Shown one piece after another: positions 15,393-25,031 of a stretch of DNA of 34,960 nt (positions are counted from its first letter, which is position 1; each line of letters begins with the position of its first letter). Origin of the DNA: Verrucomicrobiota bacterium (GTDB taxonomy: Bacteria; Verrucomicrobiota; Verrucomicrobiia; Limisphaerales; J093); NCBI GenBank assembly GCA_016871715.1, contig VHCO01000054.1, positions 1 through 34,960 of the forward strand, written 5' to 3'. The notes beneath the pieces were generated by a model. It saw nothing but the letters and a program-made list of their open reading frames with translations, was not told the DNA's origin and made no database searches. The position numbers and the translations under genes were made by a program.

Positions 15393-18029
15393 ATGTTGAG
15401 AGTGGCTTGTGCCATGGTTGGTGGCATGGGAGCCGACTGGCTTCGGCATCGTGGGGAGCGTGGGGCGGTCACCCGCGGCCTCGCCGCCTTGGGTGTCGAG
15501 CTGGGCTTGGCTTGCCTGCGCGGGTTGGCGCCGACTGCTGGTGCCGTGGCCCTTATCCTCTCGATGGTGCCGGCCGCGGGCGCCGCGGGTGCGGAACCTG
15601 TGGTGGCGCAACCGCCCGCGCCGCTCGCTCAGACGCCGATCCAGGTGCCGTTAGGATTTGCGGTCGAAAGGGTCTACACGGTTCCGCCCGACCAAGGGTC
15701 TTGGGTGGCGATGGCGGTGGATCCGCTTGGGCGGCTGATCGCCTCGGATCAATTTGGCCGGCTCTATCGGTTGGCCTTGCCGGACTTGGCTGGGGCGAAG
15801 CCGGCGGTGGAGGTGCTGACGGCTGAGGTGGGGAGCGCCCAGGGGTTGTGGTGGGCTGCCGACAGCCTCTACGTGGTGGCCAATCGGTCCGTCGAAGCGG
15901 GCGGGTCCGGGCTGTACCGACTGCGGTTTGGAGAGGGCGGCGAGCGCATCGAGAGCGTCGAGTTGGTGCGGTCCCTTGAAGGGAGCGGGGAGCACGGCCC
16001 GCACGCGATCATCGCCGGGCCGGATGGGCGCTCGCTGTACATACTGGCGGGCAACGCCACGAGTTTGCCGAGTCTCGAGCGATCGCGGGTTCCGCGCCTG
16101 TGGGCCGAGGACACCCTGTGGCCGCACCTCGGGCAGACGGACGGCGTCTTCCGTTCGGATCGGCCCGGCGGTTGGATTGCTCGGCTGGACCCTGACGCCG
16201 GGTGCTTCGAGTTGGTGGCGATGGGCCTGCGGAACCCGTACGACCTCGCGTTCAACGCCGACGGCGAACTGTTCACGTTCGACGCGGACATGGAATGGGA
16301 CTTGGGCACACCTTGGTACCGTCCGACGCGGGTGATCCACGTCACCAGCGGCGCCGACTTTGGCTGGCGGACTGGCAGCTCCAAATGGCCGGATCACTAT
16401 CCGGACAGCCAACCGGCCGTGCTGGACGTTGGCGAGAGTTCACCTACGGGTTTGACCTTCGGTTACGGGGCGCGGTTCCCGGCTCGCTACCAGCGGGCCC
16501 TGCTGCTGGGGGATTGGAGCTATGGGAAGATCTATGCGCTACACCTCGATCCGGTTGGCGCTTCTTATCAGGGCACGCTCGAATCGTTCGTCAGCGGTGC
16601 TCCCTTGCCGGTGACCGACCTGGCGATTCGCCCTCAGGACGGCGCGCTCTACTTTCTAACGGGGGGGCGGCAGACGACCTCGTCCTTGCTGCGCGTCCGC
16701 TACCAGGGGCCGGAATCGACCGCGCCGGTCGGTGGGGCCACGCCGGACCCGGAGGGATTACGCGCTCGACGCCGCGCTCTCGAGGAGTATCACGGCCGGT
16801 GCGAGCCCGGGGCCATCGCGGCGCTATGGCCGGCGCTGGGCCATGCCGACCGAGCCATTCGATACGCGGCACGCGTGGCGCTCGAGCACCAACCGGTGGG
16901 CGCCTGGCAGGAAAGGGCTTTGGCTGAGCGCGACCCGCGTCGGCAACTGACGGCCCTTGTGGCCCTGAGCCGGTGTGCCGGGCCGGGCCAGCGCGCGGCT
17001 CTATTGGGGGCGCTGGGCCGCTTCGAGTGGCGGCAATTGGGGCGCACGGAGCAGTTGGACTTGTTGCGCATTTACGCCCTGGTTTGCCTGCGCTTAGGCC
17101 GCATCGAGGAGGACGAGCGCCAGGCCATCCTTGACTGTCTCGATCCCCTGTTTCCGACGGGGACCTACGACTTGGACCGCGAGTTGAGCCAGGTGCTGAT
17201 CTACCTCCGAGCGCCGGGCATCGTCGCCCGGGCGCTCATGGGGATGGCGACGGCCTTGAGCCAGGAAGAGCAGATTCACTATGCCCTGGGGCTGCGGACG
17301 TTGGATCCAAACGGTTGGATGGCGTCCCAACGCGAGCGCTATTTCGAGTGGTTCGCCCGTGCACGCGCCTGGGGCGGCGGTGTGACCTACAATGAGTATT
17401 TGCATGGGATTCGCAGCGAGGCGATCGAGCAACTCGACCCGCTGCACCACGACCAACTCCGACCGATCCTCGCCCGCCCGCCCCCCGCCGATCCGTACGT
17501 GGACCTCGAGCAGCGGAGCTTGGTGCGCGCTTGGACGGTCGAGGAACTGCTCCCCGATGTCGATGGGCTTGGGGCGGGGCGCGACTTCGAGCGCGGCCGG
17601 CGGGTCTTCTCGACGGCGATGTGCCTCAAGTGCCATCGGTTCAACCGGCAAGGTGGCCTGACCGGGCCCGACCTGACCGGCGTGGCCCGGCGCTTCGACA
17701 ACCGGATGTTGCTCGAGTCCATGATAGACCCCAGCCGCGTGGTCTCGGACCAGTACGCCACGGTTACGGTCTGGATGAAGGATGGCGAGAGTTACACCGG
17801 TCGGATCGGGGATCACACGGAGAGCGAGGTGCTGTTGAAAGGCGATTTGTTGAACCCGGCGAATCTCCAGCGGTTGCGCGTCCAGGACATTGAATCCGTT
17901 CGGCCTTCGAGTCTCTCGCTGATGCCCAGCGGCTTGCTCGACGCGTTCACGCTCGAGGAGATTCTCGATCTGTTGGCCTACCTCAAATCCCAAGGGGATC
18001 CGGGCACTCGGTGGTATCGCGCCCCCTGA
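15393..18029 (+). CDS. Exported PVC-type protein: beta-propeller dehydrogenase-like domain plus C-terminal cytochrome c
   Basis: An ~878-residue exported protein. A long N-region precedes a hydrophobic stretch (GAVALILSMVPAAGAAGA, cleavage about residue 67). Residues ~80-450 form a glucose/sorbosone-dehydrogenase-like propeller with motifs PHAIIAGPDGRSLYILAGN, GLRNPYDLAFNADGELFTFDAD and GADFGWRTGSSKWPD. A helical repeat region follows (about 470-720). The C-terminal cytochrome c domain has CLKCH (744-748) as the heme site, then GGLTGPDLTGVARRF and a DPSRVVSDQY segment typical of PVC heme-binding domains. It should oxidise a sugar or alcohol in the periplasm and pass electrons through the heme. 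The start is uncertain (ATG 15393, 15417 or upstream 15249). It precedes the TIM-barrel gene by ~220 bases on the same strand. Confidence 0.85.
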   Translation: MLRVACAMVGGMGADWLRHRGERGAVTRGLAALGVELGLACLRGLAPTAGAVALILSMVPAAGAAGAEPVVAQPPAPLAQTPIQVPLGFAVERVYTVPPDQGSWVAMAVDPLGRLIASDQFGRLYRLALPDLAGAKPAVEVLTAEVGSAQGLWWAADSLYVVANRSVEAGGSGLYRLRFGEGGERIESVELVRSLEGSGEHGPHAIIAGPDGRSLYILAGNATSLPSLERSRVPRLWAEDTLWPHLGQTDGVFRSDRPGGWIARLDPDAGCFELVAMGLRNPYDLAFNADGELFTFDADMEWDLGTPWYRPTRVIHVTSGADFGWRTGSSKWPDHYPDSQPAVLDVGESSPTGLTFGYGARFPARYQRALLLGDWSYGKIYALHLDPVGASYQGTLESFVSGAPLPVTDLAIRPQDGALYFLTGGRQTTSSLLRVRYQGPESTAPVGGATPDPEGLRARRRALEEYHGRCEPGAIAALWPALGHADRAIRYAARVALEHQPVGAWQERALAERDPRRQLTALVALSRCAGPGQRAALLGALGRFEWRQLGRTEQLDLLRIYALVCLRLGRIEEDERQAILDCLDPLFPTGTYDLDRELSQVLIYLRAPGIVARALMGMATALSQEEQIHYALGLRTLDPNGWMASQRERYFEWFARARAWGGGVTYNEYLHGIRSEAIEQLDPLHHDQLRPILARPPPADPYVDLEQRSLVRAWTVEELLPDVDGLGAGRDFERGRRVFSTAMCLKCHRFNRQGGLTGPDLTGVARRFDNRMLLESMIDPSRVVSDQYATVTVWMKDGESYTGRIGDHTESEVLLKGDLLNPANLQRLRVQDIESVRPSSLSLMPSGLLDAFTLEEILDLLAYLKSQGDPGTRWYRAP

Positions 18030-18253
18030 ACCGGCCGTTCCGCCGACTTCCCAGTCGACCCGATGCCGGTTGGAAAGCCGGCGGTACGGGTTCATGGCGC
18101 CGATGCGCGCGCCAAAGCGGGTGGAAGCTCTTCTGGAGGGGCCTGGATGCCGCAGGCCAATGTTGTGACTACGCGGAGCTTATTTTGAGTTGGCGTTCCG
18201 CGGGGTCGCCCCGTAAGCTCGCGCCCGTCAAAACCTCAACGCACTAACACACC

Positions 18254-19183
18254 ATGCCAAATCCCTGGACCGGCAAAGGCAACCCTTACACGCGGCGGGA
18301 AGTGATCGACCGGTTGCGGGCGACGCTCGAGCGCGGTGAGCCGATCATTGCGGCTGGGGCGGGCACCGGCATCTCCGCCAAGTTCATCGAAAAGGGCGGG
18401 GCGGACCTGATCATCATCTACAACTCGGGTCGGTTCCGCATGAGCGGCCACGGGTCGACCTGCGGTTTGATGTCCTACGGCGACGCCAACGCCATTGCGA
18501 TGGAGATCGGCGAGCACGAGGTCTTGCCCGTGGTCGATGAGGTGCCGGTCATTTGTGGGGTCCACGCCACGGATCCGCGCCGGCGCATGTGGCACTGGCT
18601 GCTGCAGGTCAAGGCTATGGGTTTCAGCGGTGTGAACAATTTCCCCACGCACGCGATCGTGGATGGCCAGTTCCGGCAAGTGCTCGAGGAGACCGGGATG
18701 AGCGTGCGCAAGGAATTCGAGATGGTGGCGTTGGCTCGCAAAATGGAGCTCTTCAGCATCGTCTACGTGGCCACGCCGGAGGAGTCGGCCGAGATGGCCA
18801 AGGCCGGCGCGGACGCGATCATCGCCCATGTCGGCACGACGGTGGGCGGGTCGATCGGGGTGACGGGGGCTGCCTGCACTCTGGACGAAGCGGTGCGACG
18901 GACGCAGGCCATCGTCGAGAGCGCGCGCCGTGTGCGGCGGGACATCTTCTGTTTGTCGCACGGCGGCCCGATCGGCACGCCGGCCGACGCCGCTTACGTG
19001 AACCAGCACACCGATTGTGTCGGGTTTGTCGGCGCCTCGAGCCTGGAGCGGATCGGTGTCGAGCAATCGCTGGTCGAGATCACGCGGCGGTTCAAAGCCA
19101 TCCCCGCCCCGGCGGCGCCGCGGGCCCGGCCGGCGCGTGCGACCGATGGCCGGGGTAAACCCGCCCAGAAAGGCAAGCGATGA
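18254..19183 (+). CDS. Phosphoenolpyruvate hydrolase family TIM-barrel protein (Tm-1 C-terminal-type domain)
   Basis: A 309-residue cytoplasmic protein of the PEP-hydrolase/TIM-br_sig_trns family. Marks are AAGAGTGISAKFIEKGGADLIIIYNSGRFRM (about 34-64, quoted in parts: GAGTGISAKF and LIIIYNSGR), GDANAIAMEIGEHEVLP, VPVICGVHATDP, GVNNFPTHAIVDGQFR, and AKAGADAIIAHVGTTVGGSIG. This domain is fused to a UPF0261 domain in plant Tm-1 and often adjacent to it in bacteria; here the UPF0261 partner is at 23722. The biochemical role in bacteria is not established. The C-terminal 30 residues are a low-complexity Ala/Arg/Lys tail. The large ThuA/cytochrome gene follows after 81 bases on the same strand, consistent with an operon. 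Confidence 0.88.
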   Translation: MPNPWTGKGNPYTRREVIDRLRATLERGEPIIAAGAGTGISAKFIEKGGADLIIIYNSGRFRMSGHGSTCGLMSYGDANAIAMEIGEHEVLPVVDEVPVICGVHATDPRRRMWHWLLQVKAMGFSGVNNFPTHAIVDGQFRQVLEETGMSVRKEFEMVALARKMELFSIVYVATPEESAEMAKAGADAIIAHVGTTVGGSIGVTGAACTLDEAVRRTQAIVESARRVRRDIFCLSHGGPIGTPADAAYVNQHTDCVGFVGASSLERIGVEQSLVEITRRFKAIPAPAAPRARPARATDGRGKPAQKGKR

Positions 19184-19264
19184 GTGTTGCCCGCCGTCGT
19201 TGGGTCATCGTGGAGTTCACCCAACACAGCAGGCGGCAAGCACCTCGATAAGGATTCGGGGAGT

Positions 19265-22200
19265 ATGCCGCGCCGGATCGCGACTCTTAGGCGCTGGGTA
19301 GGCGCCGCCTTGCTGATCGCGAGCCTGGTCGGGTTGGCGCACGGCGCCGAGCCGTTGCGGGTGTTCCTCCGTGCCGGTCCCAAGACGCACGGGCCCGGTC
19401 AGCACGATTATCCCCGCTTTCTGACCGAGTGGACGCAAGGACTCGCCGCTCGCGGGGTACGGGTCGAGGGCGCCCTCGGCTTCCCCACGGCGGCGGCGTT
19501 GGCGCGGACCGACGTGCTTTTGATCTACGCGGCCGAGGGGATGAATATCGTTGACCAGGCGCGGGCCGATTTCGAAGCGTATCTCCGCCGGGGTGGCGGT
19601 GTGGTGGTGGTGCACGACGGTGTGATGAGCGGTGCCGAGCACGCCTGGGCCAAGCAGGTCCAAGGGGGTGCCTGGATTGGGGAGAACCAACGGTCGCAAC
19701 GGCACGAAGGTGAGGTGGGGCTTTATGTGGTGAACCGCACGCATCCCATCGTGCGCGGTCTCTCGAATTTCGATTGGCACGACGAGATCTACTATCGCCT
19801 AGACCTGGCGCCGGACATCGAGGTGCTGGCCACCAGTTTCCATACCGTCTTTGTCATCGCGCCCCAGCTCTGGACCTACGAGCGGACTTGGGAAGGCGGG
19901 GTGGCGCCCTACCGCGTCTTTGTAGCGTTGCCGGGCCACCAGCACGCGGTCTTCGCCACCCCTCAGTTTCGCGTCCTCCTCTTGCGAGGGTTGGCTTGGG
20001 CGGGCCGGCGCGCGGACGTGGACGAGTTGTGCCTACCTGCCGAACTGGCAGCCCTGAAATACCCGGTCGGCGGGCCGGTGGCGCCGGAGTTGGCCGCCCA
20101 AGAGCTCGACGTCCACCCGGAATTCGAGCTCGAGTTGGTGGCCGCTGAGCCGCTGGTCGAGAAGGTCATTTCGTTGGACTGGGACCCGCAGGGCCGGCTC
20201 TGGGTGGCGGAAACGCCGGAGTATCCGCACGGCCGGACGCTCCATCGGAACGATGCGCCCGTGGAGCCGGCCCGGGCGCGGGTGGCGGCTCGGGCGCCTG
20301 GACTCAAGGAGGACCGACCCGCGCGCGATCGGATTTCGATCCTGACCGACACCGACGGCGACGGCCGGATGGACCGGAAGCGTGTGTTCTACGGCGGGCT
20401 CGAGCTGGTGACCTCCCTGGTCCTGCACCGGGACGGCGCGATTGTGGCTCAAGCGCCCGACATCCTGTGGCTGCGCGACACCGACGCCGACGGGCAGGCC
20501 GACCGGGTCGAGACACTCTACACGGGTTTCGGCACGCAGGACACCCACGCGGTCATCAACAATTTCCGTTGGGGCTTGGACGGTTGGGTGTACGGGGCCG
20601 TGGGCTACAGCGCCGGCCATCCGAAAAGCGGCGATGGCACGCGCGATTTCGGCCGCCTGAGCGCGGGCATTATCCGGTTCCGTCCGGACGGCACCGCTCT
20701 CGAACAGGTGGCTTCGGGCAGTTGCAACACTTGGGGGTTCGACTTCGCCCCGGATGGCGAGATGTTCTACACCACCGCCACCTGCGGCGAGCACCTCCTG
20801 CACATTGTCCTGCCGGAGTCTGCGCTCGCTCGAGGCAACGTCGGGGGCGTGCGCGCGTCCGCGGTGATTCCGGATCATCAGAAGGTCTTTCCCGCCGTGC
20901 AACACACCCGGCCGGCCTACCGGCAAATCGACTGGGTGGGGATGTTCACGGCGGCATCGGGCGCGTGCGTCTACGACGGCGGGGCCTGGCCGGAGCGGTT
21001 CCATGGCCTGCACTTTCTCACCGAACCGACGGTCAATCTTGTGCACTGCGATGTGCTCGCCCCTCAGGGCATCACCTACCGCGCGACCAAGGAACGCGGT
21101 CGCGAAGAGGTCGAGTTTATCACCAGTAGCGATCTCTGGTTCCGACCCATTCATGTGCGCACCGGGCCCGAGGGAGCGCTCTACGTCGTCGATTGGTATA
21201 ACCAAGCGGTGATCCACAACGACCCCCGGGGACCGCCGCATGGCGCGCACAACGCCGCTACCCGCCCCGATCGCGACCACCACTTCGCCAGGCTCTGGCG
21301 GGTCCAGCACCGTGAAGCGCGACGGCTCCGCCGGCCGGCGCTCGAGGCGGGCGACCCCAGCGTGTGGGTTCAAGCCCTCTTTAGCCCGAACGGTTGGACG
21401 CGCCAAACCGCGCACCGGCTGCTCACCGAGCACGGCGCGGGGAGCGAGACCGGCGCGTTGGTTGCCTTGGCCCGGGGTCCAGGCGAGCCGGTGGCGCGCC
21501 TCCACGCGTTGCACGTGCTCGAGAACCTGGGCCAACTGGGCAACCCCCTGCTGGTGGCCGCCCTCGACGACCCGGAACCGATCGTGCGCAAGGGCGCCCT
21601 GAGGATCGTCGCCCAACGCGACAACTCCCAGGTGGTGCCCAACCTGGCCGTCGTCCGCGCTCGGGTCTACGATGCGGACCCGCGCGCCCGACTCCAGGCC
21701 CTGATCGCCTTAGCCACTTTCCGCACCACCCCGGGCGTGGCTAAGATCGTGGCCGAACTCTGGAGCACCCTCGGTGATCCGTACCTGCAGTCGGCCGCGC
21801 TCGGCGTGGTGGCAGCGGATCCGTTGCTCTTCATCGAGGCGGCTTTTGCGGCGCCGGACCAAGCCCTGTTGGTGGATTTCGTGAGGCACACGACGCGGTT
21901 GTTGGCGGATCAGCAAGACGCGACCGCGGCGGTCGCGTTAGTGACGTTCTTGGCGCAGCAACCTCGAACCACCGACCTCCTCAAGCGCGTGGCGATCGAG
22001 AGCCTGGCTGGCACGCTGCGCGCCCAGGTCGTGCCCGAATGGAACCCCGAACTCCAGGCCGCCTTGGCTCGCTTGCTCGAGTCGCGCGAGTCGGGCTTGC
22101 CCGGGGCCACCTTGCCCTTGTTGGCGCGCTGGGACCGACAGGGGACGCTCGCGGCGGAACTGAAGCCGGTCAGCGCGATGCTCCTGGCCCAGCTCGCTGA

Positions 22201-23713
22201 CGCGACCCTCCCGGATGCGACGCGCGGCCAGATGGCGATGAACCTGCTCGGGGTCGAGCACCTCGACCCGCAGATCGTGGGTGCCGTCGGCCAACTCCTG
22301 AGCTCGGGTTCCGCGTCCGGCCCCTTGCAGGCGCGCGCGATCAAAGCCCTTGGCACCACTGCCGCACCCGCCGCGGCCGACCAGTTGATCGCGGCCTACG
22401 CGAACCTAACCGAGGAGTTGCGCGAGGCTGCCTTTGCCCAGTTGCTTCGGCGTGGGGCTTGGGCCGGGCAACTTCTCGATGCCCTGGCACAACAACGCCT
22501 TGCCCCGCTGGCGCTGGGACCGGCTCGGCTCCATCGGCTGCGAACCCATCCGGACGACGCCGTGGCCACCCGCGCCAACGCCCTGCTCGAAGCCTTACGC
22601 GCCCCGGTCCGGCAGGAGAAAGAGGCTCTGATCGCCCAATTGCTCCCTGCGATCCAACGCCCCGGGGGCGACCTCGCCAGGGGCCGTGACCTGTTCTCGG
22701 CCAACTGCGCCGGCTGCCACCGGTACCAGGCGACCGGCCGTGACTTGGCGCCGGACCTCACCGGCATGGGCGCCCACGGCGCGGCCGACCTGTTGGTGCA
22801 CATCCTCGACCCCAACCGCGTCGTCGAGCCCAACTTCCTCAGTGTCAGCGTCGAGACCCGGGACGATCTGGCTTACGACGGCATCGTGGCGCGGGAGAAC
22901 AATGCCGAACTGGTCCTGCGCAACGCCTCTGGCGACTACACCCTTAGGAAAGCAAATGTCCAAAGCCGGCGTACCGGCAGTCTGTCGCTCATGCCCGAAG
23001 GGTTCGAGGCGTTGGGCGCCGAAAACCTGCGGGATCTGCTGGCTTACCTGTGCGCGGACGAACTCCGCTTTCGCATCCTCGACTTGACCCCCGTTTTCAC
23101 CGCGAACACTTCGTACGGCATCTACAGCCATCCGGAGGCCAAGGAGGAGACCCTCAAGTTCCGCCGGTGGGGCATCGTTCGTGTGGGCGAGGTGCCGTTC
23201 GACATCGTCAGTCCCGCCAAGAGCCCGACCGGCAACAACGTGTTGGTCCTGCGAGGTGGCGCTGGCCACGCCCAAAGCTTGCCGCAACAAGTCGAGGTCG
23301 CGGTGGGCTTGGCGGTGCGCCGGTTGTATTTCCTGGGTGGCGTGGGCGGGTGGGCATGGCCAAGCGGGGGGGACGACCGCAAGCATCTGCCGGTCGCCAA
23401 GGTCACACTCCATTTTGCCGATGGCCAAGTCGAGGAGTTCGTGTTGCGTAACGGCGTCGAGTTCGCCGACTACTTGGGCCACTCGGACGTGCCCGGCTCA
23501 CGAGCCGTGGCGGACTTGGTCCAGGCCAACGCCCAGGTCCGCTGGTTTAGTCTGGATGTGGCGGGACGCGGAACCATCGCCTGGCTGCAGCTCGAAAGCT
23601 ACCGCAACGCCGTGGCCCCCACCTTCGTGAGCATCACCGCTGAACTGGCCGAACCAGATCCGGCAGCCGCTGCCCATTCGACTCCCGCCCGTGCCGGCGC
23701 CGCGCCTGACTGA
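19265..23713 (+). CDS. Exported ThuA / PVC-type dehydrogenase / HEAT / cytochrome c fusion protein
   Basis: A 1482-residue multidomain exported protein. ATG 19265 starts a clear signal peptide (LRRWVGAALLIASLVGLAHG, cut near residue 28), with AAGGA about ten bases upstream. Residues ~31-265 are a ThuA-like domain (GGGVVVVHDGVM, HPIVRGLSNFDWHDEIYY, ALPGHQHAVFATPQFR). Residues ~290-700 are a PVC-type membrane-bound dehydrogenase propeller (SLDWDPQGRLWVAETPEYPHG, ILTDTDGDGRMDRKRVFY, SGSCNTWGFDFAPDGEMFYT, GALYVVDWYNQAVIHND). HEAT-like helices follow (700-1130). The cytochrome c site CAGCH is at 1148-1152, followed by LAPDLTGMG and a DPNRVVEPNFLS segment. The last ~215 residues form a beta-rich carbohydrate-module-like domain. 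ThuA-family proteins act on trehalose and related sugars, so a periplasmic sugar oxidation is the likely role. Confidence 0.9.
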   Translation: MPRRIATLRRWVGAALLIASLVGLAHGAEPLRVFLRAGPKTHGPGQHDYPRFLTEWTQGLAARGVRVEGALGFPTAAALARTDVLLIYAAEGMNIVDQARADFEAYLRRGGGVVVVHDGVMSGAEHAWAKQVQGGAWIGENQRSQRHEGEVGLYVVNRTHPIVRGLSNFDWHDEIYYRLDLAPDIEVLATSFHTVFVIAPQLWTYERTWEGGVAPYRVFVALPGHQHAVFATPQFRVLLLRGLAWAGRRADVDELCLPAELAALKYPVGGPVAPELAAQELDVHPEFELELVAAEPLVEKVISLDWDPQGRLWVAETPEYPHGRTLHRNDAPVEPARARVAARAPGLKEDRPARDRISILTDTDGDGRMDRKRVFYGGLELVTSLVLHRDGAIVAQAPDILWLRDTDADGQADRVETLYTGFGTQDTHAVINNFRWGLDGWVYGAVGYSAGHPKSGDGTRDFGRLSAGIIRFRPDGTALEQVASGSCNTWGFDFAPDGEMFYTTATCGEHLLHIVLPESALARGNVGGVRASAVIPDHQKVFPAVQHTRPAYRQIDWVGMFTAASGACVYDGGAWPERFHGLHFLTEPTVNLVHCDVLAPQGITYRATKERGREEVEFITSSDLWFRPIHVRTGPEGALYVVDWYNQAVIHNDPRGPPHGAHNAATRPDRDHHFARLWRVQHREARRLRRPALEAGDPSVWVQALFSPNGWTRQTAHRLLTEHGAGSETGALVALARGPGEPVARLHALHVLENLGQLGNPLLVAALDDPEPIVRKGALRIVAQRDNSQVVPNLAVVRARVYDADPRARLQALIALATFRTTPGVAKIVAELWSTLGDPYLQSAALGVVAADPLLFIEAAFAAPDQALLVDFVRHTTRLLADQQDATAAVALVTFLAQQPRTTDLLKRVAIESLAGTLRAQVVPEWNPELQAALARLLESRESGLPGATLPLLARWDRQGTLAAELKPVSAMLLAQLADATLPDATRGQMAMNLLGVEHLDPQIVGAVGQLLSSGSASGPLQARAIKALGTTAAPAAADQLIAAYANLTEELREAAFAQLLRRGAWAGQLLDALAQQRLAPLALGPARLHRLRTHPDDAVATRANALLEALRAPVRQEKEALIAQLLPAIQRPGGDLARGRDLFSANCAGCHRYQATGRDLAPDLTGMGAHGAADLLVHILDPNRVVEPNFLSVSVETRDDLAYDGIVARENNAELVLRNASGDYTLRKANVQSRRTGSLSLMPEGFEALGAENLRDLLAYLCADELRFRILDLTPVFTANTSYGIYSHPEAKEETLKFRRWGIVRVGEVPFDIVSPAKSPTGNNVLVLRGGAGHAQSLPQQVEVAVGLAVRRLYFLGGVGGWAWPSGGDDRKHLPVAKVTLHFADGQVEEFVLRNGVEFADYLGHSDVPGSRAVADLVQANAQVRWFSLDVAGRGTIAWLQLESYRNAVAPTFVSITAELAEPDPAAAAHSTPARAGAAPD

Positions 23714-23721
23714 GAGCTCTT

Positions 23722-24954
23722 ATGCCTACGATCGCTATCCTGGGAACCATGGACACCAAAGGCGCCGAGCATCGCTTCGTCGCCGAGCGCATCCGCGAGC
23801 GCGGTCATCGAACGCTGGTGATTGACGTTGGGATCCTGGGCGAGCCCGGCTTACCTCCGGACATCGCCCGCCGCGAGGTCGCCCAAGCCGCTGAGGCCGA
23901 TTTGGCTGCCTTGGTTGCCGCCCAAGACCGGGGCGCTGCTGTGGCCGCCATGGCCCGCGGCGCGCCGGTCGTGCTGGCCCGACTCGCCGCCGCTGGGCAG
24001 ATTCATGGGGTCATTTCTTTGGGCGGTGGCGGGGGCACGGCGATTGCCACGGCCGCCATGCGGGCCTTGCCCCTTGGCTTTCCCAAGCTGATGGTCTCGA
24101 CGCTCGCCAGCGGCAACACGGCGCCCTATGTTGACGTGAAGGACATCGTCATGTTCCCGAGCATTGTCGATGTGGCGGGCCTGAACCGCCTCTCTCGCGT
24201 GCTCTTTGCGCGAGCCGCCGGAGCCATCTGCGGCATGGTCGAGGTCCAGCCGCCCGCTGTCGCAGACAAACCGATCGTTGTCGCCAGTCAGTTCGGCAAT
24301 ACCACGCCGTGTGTCGATCGCGCCCACCGCCTCCTCGAAGAGGCCGGCTATGAAGTGCTGGTCTTCCACGCCACCGGCACCGGCGGACGCACCCTCGAAT
24401 CTCTGGTCGAGGCAGGCCTGGTGGCTGGGGTGCTCGATCTGACCACGACCGAGTGGGCGGATGAACTCGTCGGGGGCGTCCTTTCCGCTGGACCTCGCCG
24501 GCTCGAGGCCGCCGCCTTGCGCGGCGTGCCGGCGGTCGTCTCGACCGGTTGCCTGGATATGGTCAACTTCGGCCCACCGGAGACCGTGCCTGACAAGTTC
24601 CGCGGACGCAGGTTCTACCCGCACAACCCCCAAGTGACCCTCATGCGCACCACGCCGGCGGAGAACCGCGAGTTGGGCGTCCTCCTCGCGCGCAAACTGA
24701 ATCTCTCGACCGGACCCGTCACGGTCTTGTTGCCGCTGCGCGGCGGCAGCCTGATCGGCGCACCGGGGCAAGCCTTTCACGATGCGGAAGCCGATGGCGC
24801 CTTGTACGCGGCCCTCAAGGCGGAGTTACGCCCGGACATCCCGGTCGTCGAGATGGACTGCGCGATCAATGACCCCCGCTTCGCCGATGCCTCCGCGGAG
24901 GCGTTGCTCGCGCACCTGCGCGCGCATGGTGGGCCGGCGCAGCCATCGGCCTGA
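23722..24954 (+). CDS. Tm-1-like ATP-binding (UPF0261) protein
   Basis: A 410-residue protein of the UPF0261/Tm-1 N-terminal family. The start IAILGTMDTKGAEHRFVAERI is diagnostic, followed by VIDVGILGEPG, GVISLGGGGGTAIATAAMRALP (glycine-rich nucleotide-binding loop), TLASGNTAPYVDVKDIVMFPSIVDVAGLN, and VFHATGTGGRTLESL. The tomato homologue binds ATP and restricts tobamovirus replication, but the ancestral bacterial function is unknown. The gene begins 8 bases after the ThuA/cytochrome stop, so it is surely cotranscribed with it. With the TIM-barrel gene at 18254 it supplies both Tm-1 domains as separate chains, flanking the big periplasmic oxidase. Confidence 0.93.
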   Translation: MPTIAILGTMDTKGAEHRFVAERIRERGHRTLVIDVGILGEPGLPPDIARREVAQAAEADLAALVAAQDRGAAVAAMARGAPVVLARLAAAGQIHGVISLGGGGGTAIATAAMRALPLGFPKLMVSTLASGNTAPYVDVKDIVMFPSIVDVAGLNRLSRVLFARAAGAICGMVEVQPPAVADKPIVVASQFGNTTPCVDRAHRLLEEAGYEVLVFHATGTGGRTLESLVEAGLVAGVLDLTTTEWADELVGGVLSAGPRRLEAAALRGVPAVVSTGCLDMVNFGPPETVPDKFRGRRFYPHNPQVTLMRTTPAENRELGVLLARKLNLSTGPVTVLLPLRGGSLIGAPGQAFHDAEADGALYAALKAELRPDIPVVEMDCAINDPRFADASAEALLAHLRAHGGPAQPSA

Positions 24955-25009
24955 CGGAAGCGATCGTTGCTGGGCTTAGGCCGGGAAGCGTTCGCCACTC
25001 ATCCGTCAG
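24951..25009 (+). terminator. Possible weak terminator after the Tm-1-like gene
   Basis: An 8-bp inverted repeat CTGACGGA (24951-24958)/TCCGTCAG (25002-25009) overlaps the stop codon and encloses 43 bases. There is no T-run, so it is weak support for the end of the 18254-24954 operon. Confidence 0.25.
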
Positions 25010-25031
25010 CGTGGTGAACTACAAGTCGGTG

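Noticed and set aside
18011-18247. 78-codon plus-strand frame before the TIM-barrel gene
   Set aside because: Overlaps the end of the propeller/cytochrome gene and has no recognisable features.
20033-21616. 527-codon minus-strand open frame
   Set aside because: Antisense to the ThuA/dehydrogenase gene, whose motifs and heme site are clear.
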